DNA from: Cydia pomonella
Taxonomy: Eukaryota; Arthropoda; Insecta; Lepidoptera; Tortricidae
Direction: 5' to 3'
DNA length: 64,000 nucleotides
Assembly: GCF_033807575.1 (NCBI RefSeq)
Contig: NC_084711.1
Location: forward strand, 4,340,001-4,404,000
The notes under the pieces were generated by a model. The model worked only from the letters and a program-made list of their open reading frames with translations. It did not search any database and was not told the origin of the DNA. Below, in pieces: positions 20,058 to 34,400 of the stretch. A program made the translations under genes and the position numbers. Numbering within the stretch: the first letter of the stretch is position 1; every line of letters starts with the position of its first letter.

Positions 20058-20181
20058 AAGGGGCCCACTGATTACCAGTTCGCCGGACGATATCGGCCTG
20101 TCAGTTATTCGCGACTGTCAGCTTTTGCCAATAACTGACAGGCCGATATGTCCGACGAACTGGTAATCAGAGGGCCCCTTT
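20058..20181. mobile_element. MITE-like fold-back element, 124 bp
   Basis: The left arm starts aaggggcccactgattacca and extends through gttcgccggac; the right arm mirrors it and ends tggtaatcagagggcccctt. The inner arms ggcctgtcagttatt and aataactgacaggcc also pair. The assembly copy is at 47392-47515. Confidence 0.85.
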
Positions 20182-20527
20182 AGAGTTGACGCGCTCGTAT
20201 GGCTCGTATGTAACTCGCATTAATTCGAGCGGACACCTAAGCCATCATAAGTACGCAAAATGTAACACACGTTTATAACGCAAATAACGCTAGTCTGAAA
20301 GCTTTTAGCCGGCATTTCGGGATGCACTTACGATTTTAGTCCTATATTCAAGTTGAAAATACAATTAAGCTCAAAATATATACTATAGCGTAGTAGTCCA
20401 TTGTTAACTGCCATTTAGCATCGCATTCACGTAGGAATAATAGTAGCAGTAAGTTGGTCCTCTGACAACACAAACTGTCGCGTTAAGCATACCCGACATA
20501 TCAGTATTTGAAAATTGAATGACCTTT

Positions 20528-20530
<3 letters not shown>

Positions 20531-20568
<38 letters not shown>
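20531..20568. repeat. (AT)19 microsatellite
   Basis: A perfect AT dinucleotide run. In the assembly duplicate (47865-47900) it is (AT)18, one of the few differences between the copies. Confidence 0.9.
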
Positions 20569-20570
<2 letters not shown>

Positions 20571-21576
20571 GCCAGATATGCTTGCCGCGGCAAGCACACG
20601 TTTAATAATCTGACACTGACTGCTGTAATTTATGTTATAATATTAACGTTGAACATTTTGAGTGGCGTCTTAGCGAGTTACGTTTTATTCCTAGTATAAT
20701 TACCTAGATTGTGAGAGTTTGCTCTGCATAATATACCAAGTATTTGACTCTGAAACATCACAGTTTACTTGTCACGACTAGCCGAGTACGTATTCAAAGA
20801 ACATAGGATATAAAATATGATATAATTTATAGCATGTACGAATGACTAAGACTTGAATTTTTGTATTTTGAAACAAAATGTGTATCGATCACAATTGTGT
20901 TACCGGTTTTTTCGTGAATGTAACCTAATCGTTAGAATAGAAATCAAAAGTCAGACAAAGCCACCGCGTACTTCCGTATTACCATTACCTTCCGTATCTT
21001 ACAATAGAAGAGCAGTAATGCTATATTTTATAGTTGATATTTAACTCTCAATACGCCGCCGTAAGCCTATTTACCGCTAATAAATAAATAAGCAATAATT
21101 ATAGTGAGATGAACAAAAACTCCAATTCGAACTAGCCTACTCGCCAGATATAGACTCTAAACAATACTATTAGCTTAGACTATACATACCATAGTATCTA
21201 CACCCGATTACATATTAATACATTAATAAATAATTCCATGAATTTATAGTATAATCATAAAATATAACGAATTATGCACGTCTTGAGATTATTGGATAAT
21301 GGCAGTCATATACATAGTTACAATAGCTTCGACGGTCCCGCATCGTGTCACCGTCGGTTTAGCCATAATATTAACAGACTCATAGACTATATAACCCGGA
21401 ATGCTTCCTATGTAGTGCTAAATATCTCATACGTTTACCTATAGTTTTAATACGATTACAGACATGAATTTCGTTTGTGCAATGTAAATAATACCGTTAT
21501 TTTATTTATAAATATGATTAAGCATGGTCGAGATAGCTTTCGTTTATGGGTTATGGAACTTGGCGGCGGAGCGGGG

Positions 21577-21632
21577 ATGGCCCAGTGGTCTAGCAAATTA
21601 TCTGTAGTGCCGAGTCAGAATTCAAAATAGTA
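21577..21632 (+). repeat. tRNA-like fragment (weak)
   Basis: ggatggcccagtggtctagc resembles a tRNA 5' end with an A box; about 30 bp later gagtcagaattcaaaa is a poor B-box match. No cloverleaf can be closed. It is probably a decayed SINE head or tRNA pseudogene. The assembly copy is at 48908-48963. Confidence 0.3.
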
Positions 21633-22225
21633 CTGAATAATTATTGTAGTGAAATATACAGGGTTTCAAATTCAGTCGAGACTAATTATACTCTATGGTT
21701 TTAAGTTTATAAAACCTTCCCCGCCCCGCGTCACGTTCAAGGTAACGATTACTACGAAATAATGTCGAGACTGGGAGAGAAATCCCAAGGGTTATTCATA
21801 GTAAGTAATTCACCAAATAATATTATAAATGAATGAATAAATGTATGTTAACGCAATGTCATTGTGAATTACCTAGACAGTAAGTTTACAATATAAAGAG
21901 GAGTATGATAGCCATATTGCTAAAGCATATTATTGTTAAGGTTCATGAAACATCTCAAGTCTACATACAATAGTTCCTTTGTCATGTGTCATTTATAATC
22001 ATACGAGTAACGCAGAAAATAAAAGATATTCATAAACATATTGTATAAAATAATGTACCGATTAATTATTTGCTATCTCAAATATGATTTTACTTGAATA
22101 AACATTTACATACGAGACTAATTGTTTCATTAAAATTTCATTACTAATTTTGCCCACTTGCATAATGCCATTCTTGTTTGCAAATGTTATCATTATCAGG
22201 TTGTCAGGGTGCCGTGGGGAACAAA

Positions 22226-22425
22226 TAGCGGAGCTGTTTGCCCGGAGTTACATTGCTTGGCGCTTGGTTGATTAGGCAACGGTTGCGCGCCATCATTTCG
22301 ACTCACCGTCGGCCGCGCGCGCTCGCTACCTTAAAAACAAAACAAATATTGTGAAGTGCTCGTGATATAAACATTGGGTGATTTTAATAATCAAATTTGG
22401 ATTATAAGTTCTCATTTTAGTAAAA
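22226..22425 (+). promoter_or_regulatory. white promoter region and 5' UTR (approximate)
   Basis: 22226-22330 is GC- and CpG-rich compared with the AT-rich surroundings (gcgcgccatcatttcgactc, then ccgtcggccgcgcgcgctcg), and is followed by an A-rich leader up to the ATG at 22426. I see no convincing TATA box. A TATA-less, CpG-rich start is a reasonable inference, but the exact start site cannot be read from the sequence. The assembly copy is at about 49557-49756. Confidence 0.45.
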
Positions 22426-25400
22426 ATGACAGTTGGTGCTGAAGAGCATGAGCCTCTGATTTCATCTTCAGCTGAACATCAGCGGGTCACTTACAACGCT
22501 TCGCCACAGGTAACTACCTTTCGAAAAATTACTAGACTGCAAAGTATATAAAATAGATGTGTAAAAAATTATATTTTATCCATCAACATAATATTTTTAT
22601 TTATACGAATAAAAAGTGTGATAGATCTGTGAAATCTAATTTGAGTACTCCTGAAAGAGAAACTTTAGAAAACTTATTTATTTAAGAAAATGCAACGCGT
22701 TGAACTCGCTAGTTCATAAACTACATTTTCATCTCCAAAATTTATAAGTACTACTCACTGAAACCAAATTCATATTCGAAAATAAGGATGACCAGCCCCT
22801 AAAACTCACTAGGAAGTGCAGTGCGAAATTTTAGCCACTTAGCTCTTGAAATTTTCCAGTGTTTATTTGGCCTTTTCGGGGTTTAAAAATAATTCATACA
22901 TATTCTCTTCAATACGGATGGCTAACGTTTGAAAAAACTTGCCATGTTACTTAATTCAACCTGTTCCGGCCGTTCGGCGCAACCTACTGAATTCTTTAAA
23001 CACATGGAAACCTCCAACAGTGAAGTGAAGCAATCGTTAAACACTGGCCGAATTAGAAGAAAATATGTAAAAACACGTTTGATGTGCACCGGTCCGTCGG
23101 GTTTCGAAAAGCCTTCCGATGCTCTACGGGCGACTAGTTAGTGACCTTTTTATTTAACTTCACTGCCTAAAAATAAGTTCCCATTGAAATTGTATGTTTT
23201 TAGGTTGTAGTTTTATGGTGTTTTTTTAATTTAGTAAAAGTTAGTTTTGGGACGAAATATAGTATAACTTTTCATGTGTGCGGAAGTCAAAAATCATGGG
23301 TAACCTCGGAAGCTACAGCAGCTTATCAGTTATCATAGACAGACAAGAGGTTTAGCTTTTAATTTTTATTTACTTAACTAAATACAAAAATGTAATCGAA
23401 ATCATCACACATTCATGCCAGGATTTAAACTAAAAACTGCTAACTAAGTCATCTTCATAGCCATGGCCGGGGTAAACCACCATACCGCATCTTAAGTAAT
23501 TGTATTAGGGCTACAGGTATAGGTAAGTAGACGCTAAAATTTTCTTAGTAAAAAAATTACATAAATTATCTTAGCAACGGGCCTATTCAGATTAATATGT
23601 AAATAACGATGAGAAAATACCTAAGTACCTATAGATTCAAACAAGTTACCACAATTGAGATAAACTGACAAATTATGAGATAGTATAATATTCTATGTAT
23701 CTAATCCAAACAATGAATCTCACAGCTATCATAACGTACTAATAACCCAATTATTAAATAGATCGAGCCGATATCCTCAGGCCTATATCCAAACTCCAAT
23801 TCGATCAATTGCTCCTATTCACTGCAATGGGTCATATCCTGCAAGATGCTATCTGCAGCTAGGATAGTTACGTAGATAAATAAATCCCTTTAAAGACTCC
23901 GCAGCAAGCTCAGCCGAATTTCACCTTCCCCATACAAACGGAGTTTAGTTCTCATTTTAAAAGTACACGTTGTTGTTGGATTGTAATGAAACATGCACAT
24001 ACAATGACATGAGGTATATCTTTGTCTGTAATTGGTTTATATAGCTACAGCAAAGAAATAGAGCAAAAACAAGTTTGGTATGAAAAAATAAAAATTTGTA
24101 AGTTAAAATGGCATGACATGCTACATATCAAAAGTGAAGAAGGCGACAATAATATAAATAGAAAAATGTAAATTCAGTTGCCATCATTTATCAGAGCGAC
24201 CGAGGTGTTCAATAAGATCTGAACACTGAGGCGTGTGATATATCTGATGGCGCCTGCAGGTACAGTCAGCATCAAAGAGATAGTAACGACCAAAGTGGCC
24301 ATAGATGCGTGTATCTTACTGACTGGCTGACTGATTCATCAACACAGAGCTGGAGCTACCTATATTGCTAACCCAAATTAAGTGCTACTTAGAGCCTTAA
24401 TCCGAGTCGCGGAAACCTACTTAATATTACCGACTAAGTAGGCTGAAGCGTTAAATTCGTCGCTATACGTACATAGTTCCAGGCATCTTTAATTAGGCAC
24501 TTTAGGCACTTACAAGTGCCTAAGTAATAATTACTTAAAACCTTTTTATGTTGTAACGGTTGTCTATTTTTATAGAACAGGTTTAGGATAGATTCGTTGG
24601 AGACGCATTCAGACTTGTGGTGATTATAATAAATTGATTTTAAACACACAGAATCAAGGACAAGAACACTCAGGATCAAGCTCATTTAAAAGACAATTTA
24701 ATGAATAATTAGGTAGCCAACGCCGTGCACAAAAGAAACAACGCCTTTTATTTAACAGCTTAGACCAAAATATCTTTTCAGATTATCCGGTCTGGCCTAG
24801 TGGGTAGTGACCCTGCCTACGAAGCCGATGGACCCGGGTTCAAATCCTGGTAAGGGCATTTATTCGTGTGATGAACATGGATATTTGTTCCTGAGTCATG
24901 GGTGTTTTCTATGTATTTAAGTATTTATAAATATGTATATATTATATATATCGTTGTTTAAGTACTCTCAACACAAGCTTTATTGAGCTTACTGTGGGAC
25001 TTAATGTCCCATAATATTTATTTATACTGTATCTATTTGTGCGAGTACGACGCGCTGATTGATATTGAAATCAAGTTGATTAGGTATCTTACAAAGCCAG
25101 CCGTTTGAGTTATTTACATTAAACAAATATAATTATGAGTACTATGTAAGTATAGGTACACACATAAGAACCCTGACACCCTTGGGAATACCGGTAATCA
25201 TAAGGTTAACGGGAACTTTTTCGAACCGGGCGGGTCGAATGCTTTTTAGCCTCCCGCAAAAGATAAACAAGCTATAAAAAAAAAACCGTTTAAATTTCTA
25301 TAATAGCTCAGTTCCGTCGTAAGTTTTCGGGTCAAAAGTCTCCGCTGCGGGTGTGAGACAGCTACCGGTATCACGTGCCACCCGATACCGGGCCCGGAAC

Positions 25401-28400
25401 CGAAACCGATACCGGCCCTAATCCCATCCGGTAATTAACACCCTATAAATGTTACAAGTGGATTCCTTGTGGGATTCTTGATAGGTGTGTGTGTTTTGTT
25501 TTTATTTGGTTTTGCTACTTGACCGTATCTTCTGACGGACGAGTTTTTAGGATTGAAAATATTACTCTTAATGGTAGAAGCGAGAAGCACTGAGATTAAG
25601 ATGGGGCGTAAAGCCAGGAAATTAGAAGGAACCAAACATGGCGCGCCACGCGAAAGTGCGAGGGAAGATATGGCCGTCGCGCGGGTTTTTACCTTTTACA
25701 GTATTATTATAGTAGGGTGACTGCTACAGTTATTGGCCACTCTTAACAATTAAGACTCCTATTGCCTTGTTTCTCCTGTATTTTTTTTTATACTACGTCG
25801 GTGGCAAACAAGCATACGGCCTGCCTGATGTTAAGCAGTCTCCGTAGCCTATGTACACCTGTAACTCCAGAGGAGTTACATGCGCGTTGCCGACCCTAAC
25901 CCCACCCCCCTCGTTGAGCTCTGGCAACCTTACTTGTAAAAATTAATACCTTTGCTTATTTTTAACGCCCAGGAGCCAAATTTTTCACATCACCTATTCC
26001 GATAAGGGCTTTTTGTTACTGTTAGGGGGGTCAAAGAGTCACGTTTCTTCACTGCTAGGAGCGCTAGGAGGGATCAGTGGCACTTTACTGTTCTAGGACA
26101 CTATATTTTTGTGTTTTTTGGCAAACTATTATTTTAGCTTAAATAGTATTTTAAAATATGATAACTTCCTCATAGATGATGTGAAAAGCAGTATGTGTCA
26201 CATGGTAGTAAAATTATATCTACCTTGGGCGATAACTACTTAGTCGAAGCTAAAAATTACGTCGTTAGTTGTATTAAATGTCAGTAAATTATTAATGATA
26301 CCTACGTTATCCATGCTATTGTTAATCCAAAACTTTTGTGGCTTCTTTAAGTCCGTGTTGGGTCGAGATATTCCGCGAGAACCTTATCTGCGTCTCAGAA
26401 GATGCTTACGAATTTGACATAAAGTCGAATTTCGCTTGATCCCCTGTACAAAGTTGTACTGAACGTATGTATAAATGTATTGACAAGAAAAAGGCTTATG
26501 TTAGTTAGTTAAGCTATAGCAGATAAGCTCTTTTTTGTAAAGAAAATAGGCCCCACACGGTGTCAAATTCGCGACAGCCCCCTGCTTGGTAATGTGGAAA
26601 ATGCTCATAAGGCAATTTTCTGCGCCACAGTGTTGCATAATTTAGTATTTACATAATGTTTAAAAGACGGATAAAAAAGGGGGAAGTTCTAACGGTAGAA
26701 ACTTCTCGTTCACAGGGCGATTTCGACGGATTCATTCAACACTGTCAACTTTAATGCTCGTACAAGCAGCAATTATATATTCTGTTTTCTTTAATTGAAC
26801 GCTTCTTTGATTGATTCTAGATTCTTTTGTTTTGTGTTTGATGGTAGGTTTTACCTATGAAATTACGGACACTAATTGTGTACGAGCTTTAAATAGAATA
26901 TTTTACCTGATTGAGAATACTGAGTCACTTAGAAATTAAATTTCTTTATTTTATTATTGTATTAAAACATGGTGCGACTTTAAAAGTACATTGAGTAAGT
27001 TAAATCACTACCTATAAATTATGGAGATAAGTTCTTATCTTATTTAAATAAGGCTTTTTCAGAAGGAGCACGAATGGTAATTTACTGAATTTATTTGGAT
27101 CTAAAGCAGAGACGCTTTCCATATAGATTTTCGTACCCGCCTGTTGACATTTCTTTTTCACTCGCATAATTATATTGTTCTCAATGTCACTGTGCGAGCT
27201 TGACGGCAATGTAACAATACGAGTGCATCTCTTCTTTATGTCACCTAATACTTTATAATCATTATTCGAAGAGTGTAGTCGTTCAAACATACGTGTAAAC
27301 AGGGTATGTGATGATTGCTTGCCGGGCTTTACAGACTTAATAAAAAAAAATCTGCCTATACACTATATGTCCTATATGTCCCACTGGTGGGCACAGACCT
27401 TATATTAAGGGGAAACTTAACGACCGATTCTCCATGCAAACATAGTCTCAGTTTTTTGTTATAGTAAAAAAAATACACAATCTGATCTGATGTATAATAT
27501 TCACAACTATTTTGATTTTTTTGACTATTTAAAGAGCTAGGAAGTTAGGAACGTAATATAAATTTTTGGAAGAACGACGGAGCATAACTGTGATTAATAT
27601 ACCTACATCAAATTATGTAAAAATATTTTCTATAACTTTAATGACAAGATAGGGAAGTGAGAACTACGTTTGTGTGAAGAAGTGGATGACCGTTATCACT
27701 ATACTTTTAAACCACCTATTAGGTAATAATACGATCCGGTAAACTCGTGGTAGAAGATCAGTGCTTGAAAGTATTAAATATTTTAACTATTCTTTTTTTC
27801 CCTAACCAGGACTCCAATACCCCTGAACCTCGAGTGAGCGGAGGAGAAGTGTCTCTCACCATCCCACAGCGCAACTATGGGGCCATCGGCGCTGTGGAAA
27901 AGGTCACGTACACCTGGGCGGACATCAACGCCTTCGCCACAGAAAACAGGTCCAGGAGCAGAAGGTTCTGGAACTTCTGGAAGGGGTCTAATGATCGCAT
28001 GTTCCAGCAGAGGAAACAGTTGTTGAAGAATGGTGGGTACCATTTTTTTTGTCCGATACGCAAATGTGATTAGCTATTTCAAGTTACTTTCCTTTTAAAT
28101 AAAATCTCGTGGGGTCATAGAATCTGAATTAATTTGTAACTTTATCAAATTATCACTATAGATTAGAAGACATGCATGGCAAGTGAATTGACAAGATTTT
28201 ACCATTTTTACCACGCTTAATGTAAGCCCAAACGTACCATATGTTAACGCATTGATACTCTATGCAGGCTGCGTTTTTTTTAATTCTCGTGAAGCGTTAT
28301 AACATATAATCTTATACTTTTTATTAATTAAAAGTACCTACTTTTAAACACGAGGCCACATGCCTTCTCACTTTACTCGCTTATAAATAAATTAGTTTTC

Positions 28401-31400
28401 ATACCTTTATCAGTTTACTTTTGCTTTTGATAGAAAATCCAATATCTATCCCACCATGTTGTTACCTTATGTTTAGTAAACGGCGCCGCGTATCCCGGCG
28501 AGCTCCTCGCTCTCATGGGTTCCTCGGGCGCCGGCAAGACCACTCTCCTGAACACATTAACCTTCCGCACTAATGGGGGAGTGGTATCCAGTGGTACAAG
28601 AGCTCTGAATGGTCAGCCAGCTACCCCTGAAGCGCTGACGGCGCTGTCGGCGTATGTGCAGCAACAGGATTTGTTTATTGGCACGCTGACTGTTAGAGAG
28701 CATCTAGTGTTTCAAGTAAGATTTATTAGTCCTATATTCCTTTTCAGCACACTGACCGTCAAGTAACTACAAACAGCCACAGAGCGCCAATCCAAGGTGA
28801 CAATCGTTGGTAGAATACGCCAATCGAAATTTAAATATCGTAGGAAAATTTGTCACGTGACTATTCGTAACGTATGTCATCCTAATACATTTATCTACTC
28901 GTTTGGCGTTTGTCGATGTACACTTGTCATCTTGGCTATACCCCAAGGCAGTGTGGTCTTCATACGTGTAGGATCTTTGTATATGTACTCGTATTTCCAT
29001 GGGAGTTCATTCTTAGAGAGCAATTGATGTTTCAGGTGAATTATCAATTATATGTAACTATAAAGTCCGACATTCCAGTAGAGTTAGACCAAGATAAATC
29101 TGCAATAATTTTGATACAGTGCACTATGCAAGTGTTATTTTAAACGTCTATGAAAATAAGAAACTAAGACGTATTTAAATAACACTTGCATAGTTTATGC
29201 TGTCAAAATCGTTGCAGAGTTATCTTTGTCTAACTCTAAAGAGGTACATAAATGTTGCGTTTAATTTTAAAACGAACCAATGACTCCGACACATGATTTC
29301 GACCTATTGAGCTATTAATTAAATCCAAGAGATATTAATCAGTATCTACTAATCGTTGTCTTGCATTGCATAACATTACGTAGGTACTTACAAATTATTT
29401 ATGTCTGGAATTATATTCTGCTAATGCGAGACGAAAGACAAGCAACTTGAGAATTTTGTTTAAATCATTTTGTATTGAGATGATTCAATATGGTTTTAAT
29501 TTGATTTCTTCCAACAGGCTTTAGTAAGAATGGATCGTCACATACCATACGCGCAACGTATGCGCAGAGTTGGAGAAGTCATTCAAGAGGTAAGGAATGA
29601 TACTCTTCAATACCCCACAACACCTTCCAAAAAAGATCTAGGTACTTATCTTATTACGTAAACTAGATTATCTTTATTAGAGGGACAATAGGCTTACATT
29701 GTGTTTTAAGCTTGGGCTGTCAGGGTTGTGTTGTACCTATTCAAAATGTGCTTAATTAACAAAACAAATGAATACATGTACTCGCGTCTAAAGTAAATTA
29801 TTCTAAGCAATATTATCGTGCTTTGTGAAGTTTATTAATTTGATACACTGAAATCTTTTTACCATAGTAAGTTTAGAGATTAGGGAAAGCTATGTAAATG
29901 CATTTTGATAGAACCGGTTTTAGCTACGTAATCCGTTAAGCGCCTGACGAGTTCAACTAAATGGTTATGCTTTTGGAGCTTTCTTTGGTTTTAATTTAAT
30001 GAAGATTTATTGGTTAAAATATCTATATATATATGTATATACCGTACTTTTTATTACTTTTATTAACAGATAATATTACAGAATCAAAATTTGATTAAGG
30101 CAACAAGGCCCATATTACAAATATCTTATAGACTAAGATACATATACATTTTATAAAATTAAAACTAAACACTAACATACTTCGAGCAACACAGGGAAGG
30201 GAAACGGCATTCATACCATTTCCCCTCTGCCAAAGCATAGGTATTAGACCTATGGCGGTGCATATTGTGACTCGTCCGTACACAAAAAGAGATCGAGGTG
30301 TGCAAGATTTGTCTTTGACGTGTGTCATTTTCTATGTATCTGTGTCGTCATTACAGATTGGATTTTGTATGTAGTGAGTGAGAAGTGCGACTGTGTGCAC
30401 GTTTCCCCCGCAAAAAATGGCAGAATGATTTGTTCGGTAAGATATCGCTTAGGCGCCTCCTTTCCCACGTGTCGGAAGCCAGTGTTGCTCGAAGCTAACA
30501 TAGGTTATTAACTAATTTAGGTATCTACGCGCTAAAATTTAGAAGTCAATTAAGTTAACACTTTTATAAATTGCAATCTAACCTATTTGTCAGTATACAT
30601 TACAATTCACATAGAAATTAATATTCCAAACCAAGAAAGATATACACATGGAAACGAAAAACATATCTTAAGCGCCCACTATAATTATTGTTTCCTTTGC
30701 AGCTAGCTTTATCAAAGTGCCAGAACACCGTCATCGGCATACCAGGACGCTTAAAGGGCATATCAGGTGGCGAGATGAAACGTCTGTCCTTCGCCAGCGA
30801 AGTCCTTACGGACCCGCCCCTGATGTTCTGCGATGAACCTACCTCCGGCCTTGATTCTTTCATGGCTCAGAATGTCATCCAGGTTTGTTCTTTCAGTTCG
30901 TGTACCCATTCAAATCTTCCTTTGTAACCAACCGTTTATCAGCAGACAAGGTAGCTTAAAAACTGCTATGGGAGGAATTAGTTTAGGAATTAGGAAGTAG
31001 CCGTTTAACCGGCACGTCTTCGCCAGCGAATATCTGGATGATGATTGCAAATAAAATTAATTTCAATTATTCATACAAGAAACGTCGACATGGGTCTTTA
31101 AAATCCATAATGAATCGCACTTTTCTGATGATCCTTGCTAAATTATTAGATACAAAACAGATATGTTAAATTATTGAATACATTATTTTAATCCTAAATG
31201 TTTTCTTCGTTAAGGTGTTGAAGGGTCTGGCACAGAAGGGCAAGACAGTGGTGTGTACGATCCACCAACCGTCTTCGGAGCTATACGCGATGTTCGACAA
31301 GCTTCTCATTATGGCGGACGGACGCGTCGCATTCCTCGGCTCGCCTGACCAGGCCACGGACTTCTTTAAGGAGTAAGTGTATTTATGAAATAGATGGGAA

Positions 31401-34400
31401 GGAAAAGTTACTTCAGTTCCATATGTAATGTTGATTGGCATTTTCTATAAGCGATTGTGACTTGGGGAGGGTAAAGATTATGAAATTTTCCATTTAGCCT
31501 TCTCTCTTACTAGTCTAAATATGCTACAAAAATATTAGGTATGTACCTACTTATTAGAAAGAAAACATGCATGCTTGATATTTCGGTTTCGAGTCCAGTA
31601 AAAGTTATGTTGATATGTTTAAGTTTATTTTGTATTTTTAGCAATTTTTTCATAAAACGAATTTTTCGTTACGGTGTGGTAGAAAGATTTTTTTAAATTC
31701 CTAAATTTACGGGAATTAAAGACCTTTTAATTAGTAAATGGAAAATTAACGTAGAGCGGTAATTATTGTCTTCTGCCCACCAGGTTAGGAGCGGCGTGTC
31801 CAGCCAACTACAACCCCGCAGACCACTTCATCCAAATCCTGGCCGGAGTGCCAGGCAGGGAAGAGGCGACCCGGCACACTGTGGACACAGTGTGTACGGC
31901 GTTCGCCAAGTCTGAACTGGGGTGCCAAATAGCTGCTGAGGCCGAAAATGCATTGTTGCACGAGGTGAATTTCCTCTATCCCAATGAATGTGTGCCTAAA
32001 TATTTTCTAACTATTTAAAGTGCATTAGCCCTCCATAATTTGCATTGCATTTGTCACGCTCAAACTTTAAGTTGGAGTAATCTTTTTTTAGTAGGTAACT
32101 ACTTAAGATGATAAAAGGTTCCCTTAATGACACATAATTTTAATTAGCTATACGAGTGTAAGAATTTGCTACTTAAACAAAACAATCAAATACATAAATC
32201 TATAAGTTGTTTTGTTTAAGAAGTATTGGATCAAATAACTATCGTACTCAACGGCTATTAAAGTGCATGTTCTCAATATGTAGTTTACTAACGATTCTAC
32301 AACTCCCCCAAAACAGCGCAAGATTTCTTCAGGCTGGACGGACTCAGCATGGTCAACGCCAAGTCTGCGCTCGCGCCGCTCTCCATATAAAGTATCATGG
32401 TGGGCACAGTTCCGCGCTGTACTTTGGCGATCATGGCTTTCAGTTACTAAGGAACCCATGCTTATCAAAGTGCGGTTTCTACAGACCATTGTGAGTATAC
32501 CTTCATAATTTTCTGATGATATAATTTTCATTACGAATATTTTCTATTTTAAAATAACATTTGCCTTCACTACATCTTCTGACTCTAGTTCTAAATCAAT
32601 AAGTGTTTGTTATTTTAAACTTTTTTTTTACTGTTAAAAACATAGCAATATTGCTGACACTATTTTCTCTTTAAGCGCTTATTACGCTGAGGTGATATTG
32701 ATAAGTAACATATTGTTCAGATGGTGTCCATACTGATCGGTGTGATCTACTTTGGCCAAAATTTGGACCAGGACGGTGTCATGAACATCAATGGAGCCAT
32801 TTTCATGTTTCTCACCAACATGACCTTCCAGAACATCTTCGCTGTCATTAATGTAAGTAATGTGATCAGTATTATTGTCATGTTTTTCATCATTGGCATC
32901 ACTTTCTTGACATCGTCATCAATTTTATGTCACATTTACAAATGTACTTGTATTTGTAACTTCCTTGATATAATGTCGTACATTAATAATATTCATGATC
33001 CCACAAACAATGACGTGTTGTACAACTAATATAATAATAATAAAGAGCTTTATTTGTTCCACACATACTTTAAACAAAATAAATATAGTAATTAAATAAA
33101 ATAATTTAACTTAAAATTTGACTTAAAAAATATGTGGGCCCCTTTCGGGTAAAAGCCTCCCCCAAGCTATTTCACTTCTCTCTATCTTGGGCTGTCTCTA
33201 GCCATTTTGGACCCGCTGTTGTACAACTAAACACCAATATCAATTAGTACCAATTTATCTATCGCATACTGGCTCTGACTTTCTTAATTGCTTTCCGAGC
33301 AATAATTGAAGCAGCTAAAATTACCTACTTATGTACCCTACTACCTTAATCACCTCTTAAATATAACTTGAATATCAGTACATTTCTCAAATTCTATTTT
33401 ATTTGCTTTGTCCATTGATTACCTAAACAACCACTTAAAGAAGCTCATTGCAATTAAAATTCTCCTAATTTAATTGGTGTCATTAAGTTCTGAGTATTCG
33501 TTAGCAAGGCTTTTACGTCACATGTTCGGTTGACAGGTTTTATCATGACGATGTGATGCTCTACATAGGAAGGTTTATTTTTAGCGTAGTTTATCGAACT
33601 CGTTTTTTCTTTGATGGAATTTGAATATTTTGCACCAATAAAATTAGCATTTTTGATATACAAACAGCACACACTCATTGCAAAATACACATATATCTTA
33701 CACACACGCATACAGTTACTGGAGGCAGACCATATCGCTACTTACATAATTTATAGTTATTTATGCAAGATGCGAAAAGATTAGCCTAATTAAATAAGTA
33801 TTGATTTATCCAAATTTTAAGAAAAATGTGGATATGCAAATGTAGCTCGCTCCTATATGACAAATACGTCTAATCTTAATTCTTATGATTAACTATTTGC
33901 ATTTCATGGTAAATGACCATTAGGAGATATTTTGCATTTGCCGTTCAAATATTTAAAAATTATGTCTATCATTAGATTGCGTCCTTAAGTATTTTTGAGA
34001 CAAATGACCAACGAGTTTCAATTACCTAGTAACTGCTATTACACTACAGCTAACAGAAATATTTACACCTCAATCTTCTATCAGGTATTCTGCTCCGAGC
34101 TGCCCATCTTCATCCGCGAGCATCACAACGGCATGTACCGCGCCGACGTCTACTTCCTATCGAAGACTTTAGCCGAAGCACCAGTGTTTGCCACGATACC
34201 GTTGGTGTTCACCACCATCGCGTATTATATGATTGGGCTCAACCCGGCGCCGGAGCGGTTCTTTATAGCGTCAGGATTGGCGGCGCTTATTACGAATGTT
34301 GCTACGTCGTTTGGTAAGTGTTTTAGATTTTACCTCGTCTATTCGTACAGAGTATTTTCTATTGAAGACTCTCGTAGAAGCACCAGTGTTCGCCACCATA

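Larger units (their letters stand above)
14833..22225. other. Intergenic region, no recognisable gene
   Basis: This 7.4 kb stretch separates the PI3K repeat array from the white promoter. Open frames are at most about 108 codons, have no domain signal I recognise and show no exon-like splice framing. It contains SINE copies, fold-backs, a TTAA-bounded element and an (AT)19 run, listed separately. Upstream control elements of white could be here, but none can be pinpointed from the sequence alone. Confidence 0.7.
22510..27809 (+). other. white intron 1 (5.3 kb)
   Basis: The longest white intron, starting gtaact and ending ccctaaccag. It contains a SINE (24790-25030), a partial retroposon (25790-25935), a short fragment of the gtacagtcagc repeat family near 24261, and an odd cluster of taccgg/ccgata boxes at 25195-25435. 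Open frames of up to about 92 codons here show no recognisable domain. Enhancers are possible but not identifiable by eye. Confidence 0.75.

Noticed and set aside
27783..28063. Minus-strand open frames over white exon 2
   Set aside because: They are antisense to a spliced exon that reads correctly into Walker A exon 3; there is no independent support.
32169..32531. 120-codon minus-strand open frame
   Set aside because: It is the antisense shadow of white exon 8 (32317-32490), whose plus-strand frame joins in phase to exons 7 and 9 and matches the first membrane region.
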